A DNA stretch of 64,000 nt from Corynebacterium ulceribovis DSM 45146 (GTDB taxonomy: Bacteria; Actinomycetota; Actinomycetes; Mycobacteriales; Mycobacteriaceae), in contig NZ_AQUY01000001.1 of assembly GCF_000372445.1 (NCBI RefSeq), positions 435,449 to 499,448 on the forward strand. The letters are read 5' to 3'. The translations under genes were made by a program, and so were the position numbers. The notes under the pieces were generated by a model. The model was not told the DNA's origin, ran no database searches, and saw only the letters and a list, made by a program, of their open reading frames with translations. Numbering within the stretch: position 1 is the stretch's first letter; each line of letters starts with the position of its first letter. Positions 9,466 through 17,779 of the stretch are shown one piece after another.

Positions 9466-10155
9466 GTGATTGTCTTCGATGAAGTAACCAAGTCCTATGA
9501 GACTTCAACCCGACCGGCACTCGACCGCGTCAGTTTAACGATTGACAAAGGCGAGTTCGTTTTCTTGATTGGCCCGTCTGGTTCGGGCAAATCCACATTC
9601 CTGGAACTGCTGATTCGGGAAGAAAACGTCACCAGCGGCGATATTCACATCGGTGACATGCATGTCAACGCTTTGAAAGGCGGGCAGGTGCCGAAGCTTC
9701 GTCAGAAGATTGGCTACGTGTTCCAGGATTTCCGGTTGCTGCCGCGGAAGAACGTTTTCGACAATGTGGCATTTGCGTTGCAGGTTATTGGCAAGCGCAA
9801 TGACGTCATCAAGCGGGATGTCCCAGAAGTATTGGACATGGTGGGGCTCGGCGCGAAAGCTGACCGGATGCCAGCTGAGCTTTCCGGTGGTGAGCAACAG
9901 CGCGTTGCCATTGCGCGGGCATATGTGAACCGCCCATTGATTTTGCTTGCTGACGAACCGACCGGGAACTTGGACCCGGAAACTGCGCAGGGCATCATGA
10001 CGCTGCTGGAGCGGATTAACCGACGCGGCACGACCGTGATTATGTCTACACATGACAATGAAACTGTGGATGCGATGCGCCGCCGGGTCATCGAACTTGA
10101 ACTAGGCAAAGTGGTGCGCGACGATGCCACCGGTGTCTACGGCATTGGACGATAG
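9466..10155 (+). CDS. ftsE: Cell division ATP-binding protein FtsE
   Basis: FtsE is the ATPase of the FtsEX complex, which links ATP hydrolysis inside the cell to activation of peptidoglycan hydrolases at the division site. The 229-residue protein has Walker [10 protein letters not shown] (36–44), Q-loop in [10 protein letters not shown], signature LSGGEQQR and Walker B LLADEPTG, followed by the H-loop MSTHD. The GTG start has a TAGGGT -10 element six bases upstream and no ribosome site, so it is probably leaderless. ftsX begins 15 bases after its stop, the expected pairing. Confidence 0.96.
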   Translation: MIVFDEVTKSYETSTRPALDRVSLTIDKGEFVFLIGPSGSGKSTFLELLIREENVTSGDIHIGDMHVNALKGGQVPKLRQKIGYVFQDFRLLPRKNVFDNVAFALQVIGKRNDVIKRDVPEVLDMVGLGAKADRMPAELSGGEQQRVAIARAYVNRPLILLADEPTGNLDPETAQGIMTLLERINRRGTTVIMSTHDNETVDAMRRRVIELELGKVVRDDATGVYGIGR

Positions 10156-10170
10156 GGAAGGGATAAGCAG

Positions 10171-11073
10171 ATGAATGTTGCATTCTTGCTGAAAGAAGCC
10201 TTCCAAGGGCTGTGGCGCAATATCACCATGACCGTGGCGATGGTCATCACTATTGCCATTTCCATTGGGCTGGTGACAAGTGGTGTGCTGATGACGTCCA
10301 TGACTGAACAGACGAAAGACATCTACCTTGACCGGGTAGAAGTGATGGTAGAGCTTTCCCCAGAAGTGTCAGCTTCTGACTCGGACTGCTCCTCGGCCGA
10401 GTGTCGAGAAGTGATGGACACCCTCAATGACCAAGATGGCATTGATTCGGTGACTTTCCGGTCGCGTGCCCAGACCTACGACCGCTTCGTGGAACTGTTT
10501 GAAAAGACGGACCCGCTGATGGTGGAGCAGGCCACTGAGGAGAATATGCTCGCGGCCGTGCTGGTGCGGTTGGAAGACCCGCTGGATACCGAACCATTGG
10601 ACCCAGTGCGCGATCTGCCGCAGGTCAACGCTGTGATTGACCAGGTCGATGATTTGCGTGGGGCAACCGACAACTTGGATGCACTACGTAATGCCACTTT
10701 TGTGTTCGCTGGTTTGATGGCGCTGGCTGCCGTGCTGCTGGTGGCAAATATGGTGCAGATCGCGGCGTTTTCACGGCGCGATGAAATGCAGATTATGCGC
10801 ATGGTCGGTGCGACACGTCTGTTTACGCAGGCACCGTTTGTAATTGAGGCTATTGTTGCGGCGTTGATTGGTTCGGCGTTGGCACTCGGCGGCCTGTTTG
10901 CCGGCAAGAAGTATGTGCTGGATCCGGCGTTGGATTCGCTGTATAAGTCGCGGTTGTTGGCGCCGGTTGAGAATGCCGATATTTGGCTGGTTTCGCCGGC
11001 GATTGTGCTTGCAGCCGTTCTGATCGCTGCTGTGACAGCTCAATTGACGTTGCGGCTGTACGTCCGAAAATAA
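10171..11073 (+). CDS. ftsX: Cell division permease-like protein FtsX
   Basis: FtsX is the membrane partner of FtsE; its large extracellular loop contacts peptidoglycan hydrolases such as RipC in mycobacteria. The 300-residue protein has one membrane segment near residues 21–43, a periplasmic domain of about 125 residues, and three further segments from about residue 172, the family topology. The extracellular loop holds two cysteines close together (SDCSSAEC), which could form a disulfide. A GAAGGGA ribosome site stands before ATG 10171. In C. glutamicum smpB follows ftsX; here it does not. Confidence 0.95.
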   Translation: MNVAFLLKEAFQGLWRNITMTVAMVITIAISIGLVTSGVLMTSMTEQTKDIYLDRVEVMVELSPEVSASDSDCSSAECREVMDTLNDQDGIDSVTFRSRAQTYDRFVELFEKTDPLMVEQATEENMLAAVLVRLEDPLDTEPLDPVRDLPQVNAVIDQVDDLRGATDNLDALRNATFVFAGLMALAAVLLVANMVQIAAFSRRDEMQIMRMVGATRLFTQAPFVIEAIVAALIGSALALGGLFAGKKYVLDPALDSLYKSRLLAPVENADIWLVSPAIVLAAVLIAAVTAQLTLRLYVRK

Positions 11074-11111
11074 GGTTAACAGTCGGTTAACGAATCCTGA
11101 GGGTGGGCAGG

Positions 11112-11117
11112 TACTCT
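11112..11117 (+). promoter_or_regulatory. -10 element of ppk2, leaderless
   Basis: TACTCT six bases before ATG 11124. Confidence 0.5.
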
Positions 11118-11123
11118 GAAAGT

Positions 11124-12122
11124 ATGAGTGCCAGCGATTCCACCCCAGCCCGCCCACCGAAATTGCCAAAAGCAGCATACGAAGCAGAGCTGAAACGTCT
11201 CCAGGCCGAATTGGTCGAGATGCAGCAATGGGTAGTCGAAACCGGCGCCCGCATCGTCATCGTGATGGAAGGCCGCGACGCCGCCGGTAAGGGCTCCGCC
11301 ATCAAACGGATCACCCAGTACCTCAACCCACGGACCTGCCGCATTGAAGCGCTGCCAGCCCCGAACTCTCGGGAACGCGGCCAGTGGTACTTCCAGCGCT
11401 ATGTCGAGCGCCTGCCAACCGCCGGAGAAATCGTCATCTTTGACCGCTCCTGGTACAACCGCGCCGGTGTGGAACGTGTCATGGGCTTCTGCACCTCCCA
11501 GGAGTACCGCCGCTTCCTGCACCAAGCCCCAATCTTTGAACGCCTACTGGTTGAAGACGGCATCATGCTGCGCAAATACTGGTTCAGCGTTTCGGATGAA
11601 GAGCAAGTCCGCCGCTTCGAATCCCGCCTGGAGGATCCGCTACGTCGCTGGAAGCTGTCGGATATGGACCTGCAGTCCATCACCCGGTGGGAGGACTACT
11701 CCCGCGCGAAGGATGAAATGTTCATCCACACCGACATCCCAACCGCGCCGTGGTACACCGTGGAATCGGAAGACAAGAAGCGCTCTCGGATTAACGTCAT
11801 CAATCATCTGCTGTCGACCATTCCGTACGAGAAGATTGAGCGTGAGCTGCCGGAGATTCCGCAGCGCCCAGAGTCGGATAGCAACTATGTCCGCCCGCCG
11901 CGCACTGAGTTCCACTATGTGCCTGATGTTGCCGCGAAATTGGTGACGGAGGAAGAGGAACGCAAGAAGGCCAAAGCTGCGGCTAAGGCTGCGAAGAAGC
12001 AGTCGAAGGCGGATGAAAAGGCGCTGAAGGAAGCCGACGAAGCTGACAAGGCGAAGAAGGCCAAGTCGGAAAAGTCCGGTAAGTCGGCGAAGAAGTCCGG
12101 CAAGAAGGACAAGAAGAAGTAG
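11124..12122 (+). CDS. ppk2: Polyphosphate kinase 2 family protein with lysine-rich tail
   Basis: PPK2 enzymes transfer phosphate between polyphosphate and nucleoside phosphates. The 332-residue protein has the P-loop EGRDAAGKGSA (49–59), the Walker B segment VIFDRSWYNRAGVERVMGF (103–122, DRSWYNRAG being diagnostic) and the lid region. The catalytic domain ends near residue 270. The last 57 residues are almost only Lys, Ala, Glu, Ser and Asp, ending in KKSGKKDKKK; this tail is not part of the usual fold. ATG 11124 is preferred over an in-frame GTG at 11103 because TACTCT lies six bases before it. It stands alone, in the place where smpB is found in C. glutamicum. Confidence 0.92.
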   Translation: MSASDSTPARPPKLPKAAYEAELKRLQAELVEMQQWVVETGARIVIVMEGRDAAGKGSAIKRITQYLNPRTCRIEALPAPNSRERGQWYFQRYVERLPTAGEIVIFDRSWYNRAGVERVMGFCTSQEYRRFLHQAPIFERLLVEDGIMLRKYWFSVSDEEQVRRFESRLEDPLRRWKLSDMDLQSITRWEDYSRAKDEMFIHTDIPTAPWYTVESEDKKRSRINVINHLLSTIPYEKIERELPEIPQRPESDSNYVRPPRTEFHYVPDVAAKLVTEEEERKKAKAAAKAAKKQSKADEKALKEADEADKAKKAKSEKSGKSAKKSGKKDKKK

Positions 12123-12124
12123 CT

Positions 12125-12147
12125 AAAAACGGGTAAAACCTGTTTTT
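12125..12147 (+). terminator. Possible terminator after ppk2
   Basis: AAAAACGGGT (12125–12134) can pair with ACCTGTTTTT (12138–12147) with one G–U pair; the arm ends in a T-run. The stem is short in GC pairs. Confidence 0.5.
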
Positions 12148-12176
12148 GTCGCTAAAACTTGTGTCACACTCGTGGC

Positions 12177-13238
12177 ATGAGCGATTCGACGGTTACTCCT
12201 GACGTTATTGTGTCTACGGTCGGCGGGGCGGGGGTCATCACCCTCAACCGGCCGAAGGCACTGAACTCCTTGAACCAGGCCATGTGCTTGGCAATTGAAG
12301 CGGCGCTGGACCAGTGGCGCGATGATCCTGCAATTCACCAAGTTGTGATTGCATCGGCATCTCCGAAGGCATTTTGTGCCGGCGGGGATGTGCGCGCTAT
12401 CCGCGAGGCCCAGCAGGCTGGACGCCATGATTTGGCGGAGCAGTTCTTCCTCGAGGAGTATCGGATGGACGCCGCCATTGCTACCTATCCGAAGCCGATT
12501 GTTGCGCTGGTCGACGGCATTAATATGGGTGGCGGTATGGGGCTGTCTCTGCACGCTCAGTACCGCATCTACTCGGAGAAAGCTTGGGCGTCGATGCCGG
12601 AGGCTGCTATCGGATTTGTGCCCGATGTTGGTGTGACTTGGGCAGCGCAGCGGGTCGTTGGCACTATCGGCCGCCCAGCCCCAGAAATCGCCACATTCAT
12701 GGGCATCACCGGCTTCCGCGCCAAACTTGCTGACGCACTGTATTGCGGTATCGCTACGCATTTCGTTCCTTCCGACCATATGTCGGGGCTTATTGACGGA
12801 ATCGGGGCCGACGGAGTGGCTGCCGCACTCGGGCAGTGGGCAGCCGAGCCACCAGCAGAGACCGGGTTTTTAGAGCAGCACATTGCGGATATTTCGCGGG
12901 TGTTTAGCCGGGATACTTGGGCGGAAATGGAACAGGAGTTAGCCGCGCCGGAGACGAACCCGGAGTTTGCTGCGGCTGTCAAGGAGCTGACGGCGAATGC
13001 TTCGCCAGCATCACTGGTAGCTATTGCCGAGCTGTACCGAGCGAACCGGAATGCACCAGATGTGCAAGCGGGCATTAACAATGAATATGACCTCGGGAAG
13101 GTGCTCCGCGAGGAGCCGAATTTCGCTGAAGGCGTTCGCGCAGTCTTGGTCGATAAAACTCAGGATGCGAAATTCGAACCAGCGCGCACCGCTGATGTGG
13201 ACGTAGAACCGTACCGGGCAGCGCTGACGTGGTACTAG
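12177..13238 (+). CDS. 3-hydroxyisobutyryl-CoA hydrolase (enoyl-CoA hydratase superfamily)
   Basis: A 353-residue crotonase-fold protein. Oxyanion-hole motifs are FCAGGDVRAI and MGGGMGLS; MPEAAIGFVPDVGVTW and the ending EGVRAVLVDKTQDAKF, together with the length of about 350 residues, point to the 3-hydroxyisobutyryl-CoA hydrolase branch (valine breakdown) and not to the shorter enoyl-CoA hydratases such as the one at 60308. Other valine catabolic genes are not nearby, so the physiological substrate is inferred from family alone. ATG 12177 is used; an earlier in-frame TTG at 12159 lacks support. A weak CACACT element lies six bases before the ATG. Confidence 0.85.
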   Translation: MSDSTVTPDVIVSTVGGAGVITLNRPKALNSLNQAMCLAIEAALDQWRDDPAIHQVVIASASPKAFCAGGDVRAIREAQQAGRHDLAEQFFLEEYRMDAAIATYPKPIVALVDGINMGGGMGLSLHAQYRIYSEKAWASMPEAAIGFVPDVGVTWAAQRVVGTIGRPAPEIATFMGITGFRAKLADALYCGIATHFVPSDHMSGLIDGIGADGVAAALGQWAAEPPAETGFLEQHIADISRVFSRDTWAEMEQELAAPETNPEFAAAVKELTANASPASLVAIAELYRANRNAPDVQAGINNEYDLGKVLREEPNFAEGVRAVLVDKTQDAKFEPARTADVDVEPYRAALTWY

Positions 13239-13287
13239 CTGCGGGATAATTGGCCCAGGCAAAGCGGCCCACCCTAGCTAGCGTGGG

Positions 13288-14433
13288 TTAGGCCATGCGG
13301 TGGCGGCGGCCAGAAGGCTGTGCGAAATCATCCGCGACGTAAGCCGCGAGCTGCCGGTAAGCTTCTTGCGTTGCGGGTTTCATTGCGGCTAAATCAATTT
13401 CGGCGCCTCGGGCAAGGTGCGGATCAAATGGCACCGGAACCACCGCTCGGCAGCGCTGCCCGAAAACGTCATGGACTTGCGCATCGGTGAGCTCATCTTT
13501 GGCGCGCAGGTGGTTGACCACGACGACTGTTTGGCTGACCAGACCGGCATGCCCGTGGGCTGCTAGCCAGTCCAGCGTGGCCCACGCACTGTTCGCGCCA
13601 TCAAGGGATGGGGTAGTAACAAGCACAAGACAGTTCGCCAGTTCCAAAACACCAGTCATCGCAGAATGCATCAGCCCAGTGCCGCAGTCGGTGAGGATGA
13701 GGTTGTAGTGATGGCGGACTATCCCCATGGCTTGAGCGTAGTCGGCAGCGTTGAACGCTTGGGCTGTGCTGGGGTCTTGCTCACTGGCGAGGACCTCCAG
13801 TCGCGTTGCATCTTGGGAAGTGAATGCTCGAACCTGCGGATACCTGCTGGTATCGTCCGCGCTTAAGAGGTCGCGGACAGTGGGATTGGCGGGGTTGGCT
13901 ACCGCGCTGCCAAGACGCTGTGCGAGCGTTCCGAAATCTGGGTTCGCGTCAATGGCAATGACGCGGTCACCGCGCAAGGTGGCGAAGGTAGCGCCGAGAC
14001 CGAACGTGGTGGTGGTTTTTCCGACACCACCTTTCAAGCTGAGGACGGCTACGCGATAGTCGCCGGAGATGTGTTGGCGAATGCGCTGGTAAATATCTCG
14101 CTGGCGTTGCTGCTTCTTACTCTCGCCTGGATTAATCCGGCCGCCGGTGCTGCGATACACGATGCTGCGCCAGCCGCTTTTTGGTGTGATTTTAGGTTGC
14201 AATGCGTCGGCCAGCTGCCCGATGCCGGTCGCTTGCGGCGCGCTGTGGCCAGTAGGGAATACCTCGGCGGTGGTGGGCGGGGCTGTCGTGGTTTCAGCTT
14301 TTGCGCGGTTGTTTCGCGGTTTCGTCGGTGACAGGTCTACTGGTGTCAGTACTGGTGCTACTGCTTGCGCTGTGGCTGTGGAATGTACTGGTGGTGCGGT
14401 TCTGATTGGTTGGTTTGGAATAGAAATGGACAC
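13288..14433 (-). CDS. ParA/MinD-family ATPase with disordered N-terminus (EspI-like)
   Basis: A 381-residue protein with a Pro/Thr/Ala-rich first 90 residues and a deviant Walker A P-loop, LSLKGGVGKTTTTFGLG, followed by IDANPDFGTLAQR and ILTDCGTG. The stretch GGRINPGES–IYQRIRQHISGDYRVAVLS before the P-loop resembles EspI-type ATPases found near mycobacterial type VII secretion systems; no secretion genes lie here. The GTG at 14433 is chosen because CGAAAGGCG precedes it at good spacing; an upstream extension to 14478 has no ribosome site. Role unknown: it could position or gate a membrane complex. It is probably transcribed after the coiled-coil gene 170 bases upstream. Confidence 0.75.
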   Translation of the reverse strand: MSISIPNQPIRTAPPVHSTATAQAVAPVLTPVDLSPTKPRNNRAKAETTTAPPTTAEVFPTGHSAPQATGIGQLADALQPKITPKSGWRSIVYRSTGGRINPGESKKQQRQRDIYQRIRQHISGDYRVAVLSLKGGVGKTTTTFGLGATFATLRGDRVIAIDANPDFGTLAQRLGSAVANPANPTVRDLLSADDTSRYPQVRAFTSQDATRLEVLASEQDPSTAQAFNAADYAQAMGIVRHHYNLILTDCGTGLMHSAMTGVLELANCLVLVTTPSLDGANSAWATLDWLAAHGHAGLVSQTVVVVNHLRAKDELTDAQVHDVFGQRCRAVVPVPFDPHLARGAEIDLAAMKPATQEAYRQLAAYVADDFAQPSGRRHRMA

Positions 14434-14591
14434 GGCAGCGCCTTTCGAGACTGCCGAAGGGCACATCTTTGGCAGCAACCCCCATTGGCTGCCATCCCCC
14501 TCCGGATGTTTACCGGCAACAGTAGCGGCTAGTTCGCAGCCCTGCAGAGTAAGTGTGCCGTCCGACCTGAACTGTGGGCGCTCGTGTCAGC

Positions 14592-14615
14592 CTATTTACC
14601 GATCTATTTACCGAT
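14592..14615. repeat. Tandem 12-bp duplication across a stop codon
   Basis: CTATTTACCGAT occurs twice without a gap (14592–14603, 14604–14615). On the minus strand this duplicates the last codons and stop (ATC GGT AAA TAG) of the coiled-coil gene. Confidence 0.8.
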
Positions 14616-15185
14616 GCGTTTCCACAGTTGTTTTGCTTTGGTGCTGGTAAAACGTCGAGCGATATCGGCAACTTCCCCGGTAGTGCGTTTAGCTGCATCA
14701 AGTTGGTCCTGGCGCCGCATTTTCTTTTGCAGTTTGGCGGCTTCGCGCAGTGCCTCGTTGGCTTGTTCTTCAGCCAGAGCTTGCTTTTTCTTTTCAAAAG
14801 CGTCGGCATCACGGTTGGCTTCAATAGCGAGCACTTCCGAGGATTCCGCAGCCGCATCCCAAGTCATTTCGAGGGATTCTGCCAGCAGCAGCATGGCATC
14901 GATGCGGCGTTCTACATCACGAGTACGTTCGCGGTACGTCGATTGAATTGTCCAGCGGCGCAGCAGTTGACGGGCTCGAGCAGATTCTGAGCGCCAATGG
15001 GAAATCGGCACGGTATTGACGGTGTCGTCGACAATAAAACGCATTGTCCACGGGTCCACGTCGTCGGTGACCGTGCCGGTTCGTACTGCTTCTTCGCGGC
15101 TGAGCACGGACTCCAAAATCATCCGTGCTTGAGTTTCCGCTGCGGAAATCCGTGACTGGCGTGAGTTATCTGATCCAAAAACCAC
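14604..15185 (-). CDS. Hypothetical coiled-coil protein
   Basis: I do not recognise this 193-residue protein. It has no signal peptide or membrane segment. The first 95 residues are mixed; residues about 95–165 are charged and rich in Glu, Lys, Ala and Arg with heptad-like spacing (for example FEKKKQALAEEQANEALREA), suggesting a coiled coil; the end is basic (KAKQLWKRIGK). The GTG start at 15185 lies six bases after a TAGACT -10 box. It precedes the ParA-like ATPase gene in the same direction, so the two may act together, for example as ATPase and adaptor; that is inference from position only. The terminal codons are duplicated downstream. Confidence 0.6.
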   Translation of the reverse strand: MVFGSDNSRQSRISAAETQARMILESVLSREEAVRTGTVTDDVDPWTMRFIVDDTVNTVPISHWRSESARARQLLRRWTIQSTYRERTRDVERRIDAMLLLAESLEMTWDAAAESSEVLAIEANRDADAFEKKKQALAEEQANEALREAAKLQKKMRRQDQLDAAKRTTGEVADIARRFTSTKAKQLWKRIGK

Positions 15186-15191
15186 AACACC

Positions 15192-15197
15192 AGTCTA
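15192..15197 (-). promoter_or_regulatory. -10 element of the coiled-coil gene, leaderless
   Basis: TAGACT on the minus strand, six bases before the GTG start at 15185. Confidence 0.5.
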
Positions 15198-15220
15198 CGG
15201 ACACCTGCGAATCTGGCTAA

Positions 15221-17602
15221 TTAGTGCACCAGCGCTGGGGCGGCGGCGTTTTCCGCTACCTTTTCGCGGGCGGTGTGGGCTGCCTGCACCAGTACCTTCA
15301 GCGATGCTTCGGTCTCGACCCAGCCACGGGTCTTCAGACCACAGTCTGGGTTCAGCCACAGCTGGGTTGGTGGTACCGAATCCAGCGCGGACTGCACCAG
15401 GCCGTCCACTTCGCTTTGCGACGGAATGCGTGGCGAGTGAATATCCCAGACGCCCGGGCCCACCCCGAGTTCGAAGCCGTGGTCACGCAGCGCGGCTAGC
15501 ACGCCCATGCCGGCTCGAGCAGCTTCGATGGAGGTCACGTCGGCGTCGAGTTCGCTGACGGTACCGATCAGTTCATTGAACTGGGAGTAGCACATGTGGG
15601 TGTGCACCTGAGTCTCGTCGGCCGCGCCGGAAGTTGCCAGGCGGAAGGACCCGACGGCCCACTCCAGGTAGGCCGGCTGCTGAATCTTCTGCAGTGGCAG
15701 CAGCTCGCGGATAGCTGGCTCGTCGACCTGGATGATCTGCGCGCCCGCGGCGACCAAGTCGTCGATTTCATCGCGCAATGCCAGCGCTACCTGGTCGGCA
15801 GTGGTGCCCAGTGGCTGGTCGTCACGGACGAATGCCCAAGCGAGCATAGTGACTGGACCGGTGAGCATGCCCTTGACTGGCTTGTTGGTCAGGGACTGTG
15901 CGTAGGCGAACCAGTCGGTGGTCAGTGGCTGTGGGCGGTGAACATCTCCGTACAGGATTGGTGGTCGCACGCAGCGCGAGCCGTACGACTGCACCCAGCC
16001 GTATTGGGTGGAGTGGTAGCCTTCCAGCTGTTCAGAGAAGTACTGGACCATGTCGTTGCGTTCTGGTTCACCATGGACCAGGACGTCAAGGCCGATTTCT
16101 TCCTGCTTTTCCACAACCAGCTTGATTTCATTCTTCATCGCCTCGGTGTACTGTGCTTCGGTCAGTTCACCTACGCGGTGTTGGGCACGAGCCCGGCGAA
16201 TTTCGTCGGTCTGTGGGAAAGAACCAATGGTGGTGGTTGGCAGTGGTGGCAGCTCGATGTGCTCCGCCTGTGCGGCGGCACGCTGCGCAAATGGGGAGCG
16301 GCGGCGATCGGCATCGGTGATGCCAGCGGTCCGGTCACGCACCAAGCTGTTGTGAGTGCGCTGGGATTCCCGGCGGGAGGTCACAGCCTGCACAGCTGCT
16401 TCGAATGCGGCGTAGTCTGCTTCAGTTGCTTCGTTGCGCAGCAGGCGGGACAGTACCGCCACCTCGGCAATCTTTTCGGAGCCAAAAGCCAACCAGGACT
16501 TCAGCTCTGGGTCATCGTCGAGGGTGGTTTCACCTTCCAAGGTGTATGGCACATGCAGCAGGGAGCAGGAGGTGGATACGCCAACTGGGCCACGCTGGGC
16601 GAGCGAACGCAGGGTTGCCAGGGCTGCCGCTAGGTCAGTGCGCCAAATATTGCGGCCGTCGACAACACCGGCGAGCAGCTGCTCTTCGCCAGTCCAGGAA
16701 AGCAACAGTTCGGCATCCTGGTGCTGACCGAGTTCTGCCTGACGGCCAGTGACGAGGTCGACACCGAAGGCGGAAATACCGATTCCGGACAGGGCGTTAA
16801 TGGCTGTGTCACCGTCGCCGTAGTAGGTCTGGAGCAGCAGCTTGATTGGCTGTTCGCCGCCGACGGCGGTCAAGGTGTTGACCAGCTTGCGGTAGCCAGC
16901 GCGGGTGCGAGCCAGCAGTTCGGCACGGTCTTTATCGTTGTCGGCAATGTCGGTGACCAAGTATGGCTCGTCGAACTGCACCCAATCGATATCGAGTTTG
17001 GCCAAGTGCGTCAGCACGCGGCCGTATGCGTCGAAAAGCTTCTCCAACAATTCCAGGGCATCGGAACCGTCGGTGGTCTTTGCCAATGCGAGGTAGGTCA
17101 GTGGGCCGACGAATACTGGGCGGATTTTGTCGCCGCGCACGGTCTGGCTCTGCAGGTCGGACAGCAGGGAGGCATCGTCAACGCGGAAGTCGGTGTCCTG
17201 GTTAAGCTCTGGCACCAGGTAGTGGTAGTTGGTGTCGAACCACTTGGTCATTGCGGAGGCTGGGATGTCGGCGGTGCCGCGGGCGGTGGCAAACAGACGA
17301 TCGATGTAACAGGGCAGGCCGTCGTTGGCATGGTCTGCGATGTTCTGGACGCGCTCTGGCAGGACGTTGAATAGTGCGGAGGTGTCTAGGACGGCGTCGT
17401 AGTAGCTGCGGCCGAGGGTTGGCACGCTGTCGATGCCGGCGGCAGAAAGCTGGTCGGAGTAGTCGTTGACCAGGCGCAGAGCGGTGGTGGACAGCTCGCG
17501 GCCGGTGGCCTTTTCCTTCCAGTAGCTTTCGAGGGCTTTCTTCAGTTCGCGGTTCGGGCCAATGCGGGGGACGCCCGCGACAGTGGCGTGAATCTGGCTC
17601 AT
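15221..17602 (-). CDS. metE: Cobalamin-independent methionine synthase
   Basis: MetE methylates homocysteine with 5-methyltetrahydropteroyltriglutamate, the last step of methionine synthesis. The 793-residue protein has the two-barrel architecture; the C-terminal catalytic barrel carries the zinc ligands in HTHMCYSQF and NPDCGLKTRGW plus VHGEPERNDMVQYF. It is slightly longer than the roughly 750 residues usual for the family. ATG 17602 is set by a clear AAGGAG site and the conserved start MSQIHATVAGVPRIGPNRELK. Three TAGAC-N6-GTCTA-type boxes upstream suggest repression by an McbR-like regulator of sulfur metabolism. Confidence 0.96.
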   Translation of the reverse strand: MSQIHATVAGVPRIGPNRELKKALESYWKEKATGRELSTTALRLVNDYSDQLSAAGIDSVPTLGRSYYDAVLDTSALFNVLPERVQNIADHANDGLPCYIDRLFATARGTADIPASAMTKWFDTNYHYLVPELNQDTDFRVDDASLLSDLQSQTVRGDKIRPVFVGPLTYLALAKTTDGSDALELLEKLFDAYGRVLTHLAKLDIDWVQFDEPYLVTDIADNDKDRAELLARTRAGYRKLVNTLTAVGGEQPIKLLLQTYYGDGDTAINALSGIGISAFGVDLVTGRQAELGQHQDAELLLSWTGEEQLLAGVVDGRNIWRTDLAAALATLRSLAQRGPVGVSTSCSLLHVPYTLEGETTLDDDPELKSWLAFGSEKIAEVAVLSRLLRNEATEADYAAFEAAVQAVTSRRESQRTHNSLVRDRTAGITDADRRRSPFAQRAAAQAEHIELPPLPTTTIGSFPQTDEIRRARAQHRVGELTEAQYTEAMKNEIKLVVEKQEEIGLDVLVHGEPERNDMVQYFSEQLEGYHSTQYGWVQSYGSRCVRPPILYGDVHRPQPLTTDWFAYAQSLTNKPVKGMLTGPVTMLAWAFVRDDQPLGTTADQVALALRDEIDDLVAAGAQIIQVDEPAIRELLPLQKIQQPAYLEWAVGSFRLATSGAADETQVHTHMCYSQFNELIGTVSELDADVTSIEAARAGMGVLAALRDHGFELGVGPGVWDIHSPRIPSQSEVDGLVQSALDSVPPTQLWLNPDCGLKTRGWVETEASLKVLVQAAHTAREKVAENAAAPALVH

Positions 17603-17647
17603 GGTTGCTCCTTGGTTCGTGTGATTACGTTGGAGACCATGCAACAG

Positions 17648-17663
17648 TAGACCGCTTAGTCTA
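17648..17663. promoter_or_regulatory. McbR-type box 1 upstream of metE
   Basis: TAGACCGCTTAGTCTA, an exact match to the TAGAC-N6-GTCTA motif known for the C. glutamicum sulfur regulator McbR, 46 bases upstream of the metE ATG. Confidence 0.75.
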
Positions 17664-17728
17664 GCAAGTGCTTTGCAGCCCAAAAGTGTAAATCTGCTGG
17701 GTGGCAATTTAGGCCAAACTGCAATTAA

Positions 17729-17744
17729 TAGACAAAGCGGTCTG
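17729..17744. promoter_or_regulatory. McbR-type box 2 upstream of metE
   Basis: TAGACAAAGCGGTCTG, one mismatch to TAGAC-N6-GTCTA. Its start is 22 bases from that of box 3, about two helical turns. Confidence 0.65.
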
Positions 17745-17750
17745 TAAAAA

Positions 17751-17766
17751 TAGACCAAGCGGTCTG
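17751..17766. promoter_or_regulatory. McbR-type box 3 upstream of metE
   Basis: TAGACCAAGCGGTCTG, one mismatch to TAGAC-N6-GTCTA. All three boxes share AGACCGCTT-N-GTCTA when read on the metE strand. Confidence 0.65.
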
Positions 17767-17779
17767 AATTGGGGTTGTT

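Noticed and set aside
15596..16633. A 345-codon frame opposite metE
   Set aside because: Antisense to well conserved metE sequence; Trp/Gly-rich composition is typical of such shadows.
17603..17779. SAM or cobalamin riboswitch before metE
   Set aside because: Only operator-like boxes are visible; no fitting stem structures or terminator were found in the 177 bases.
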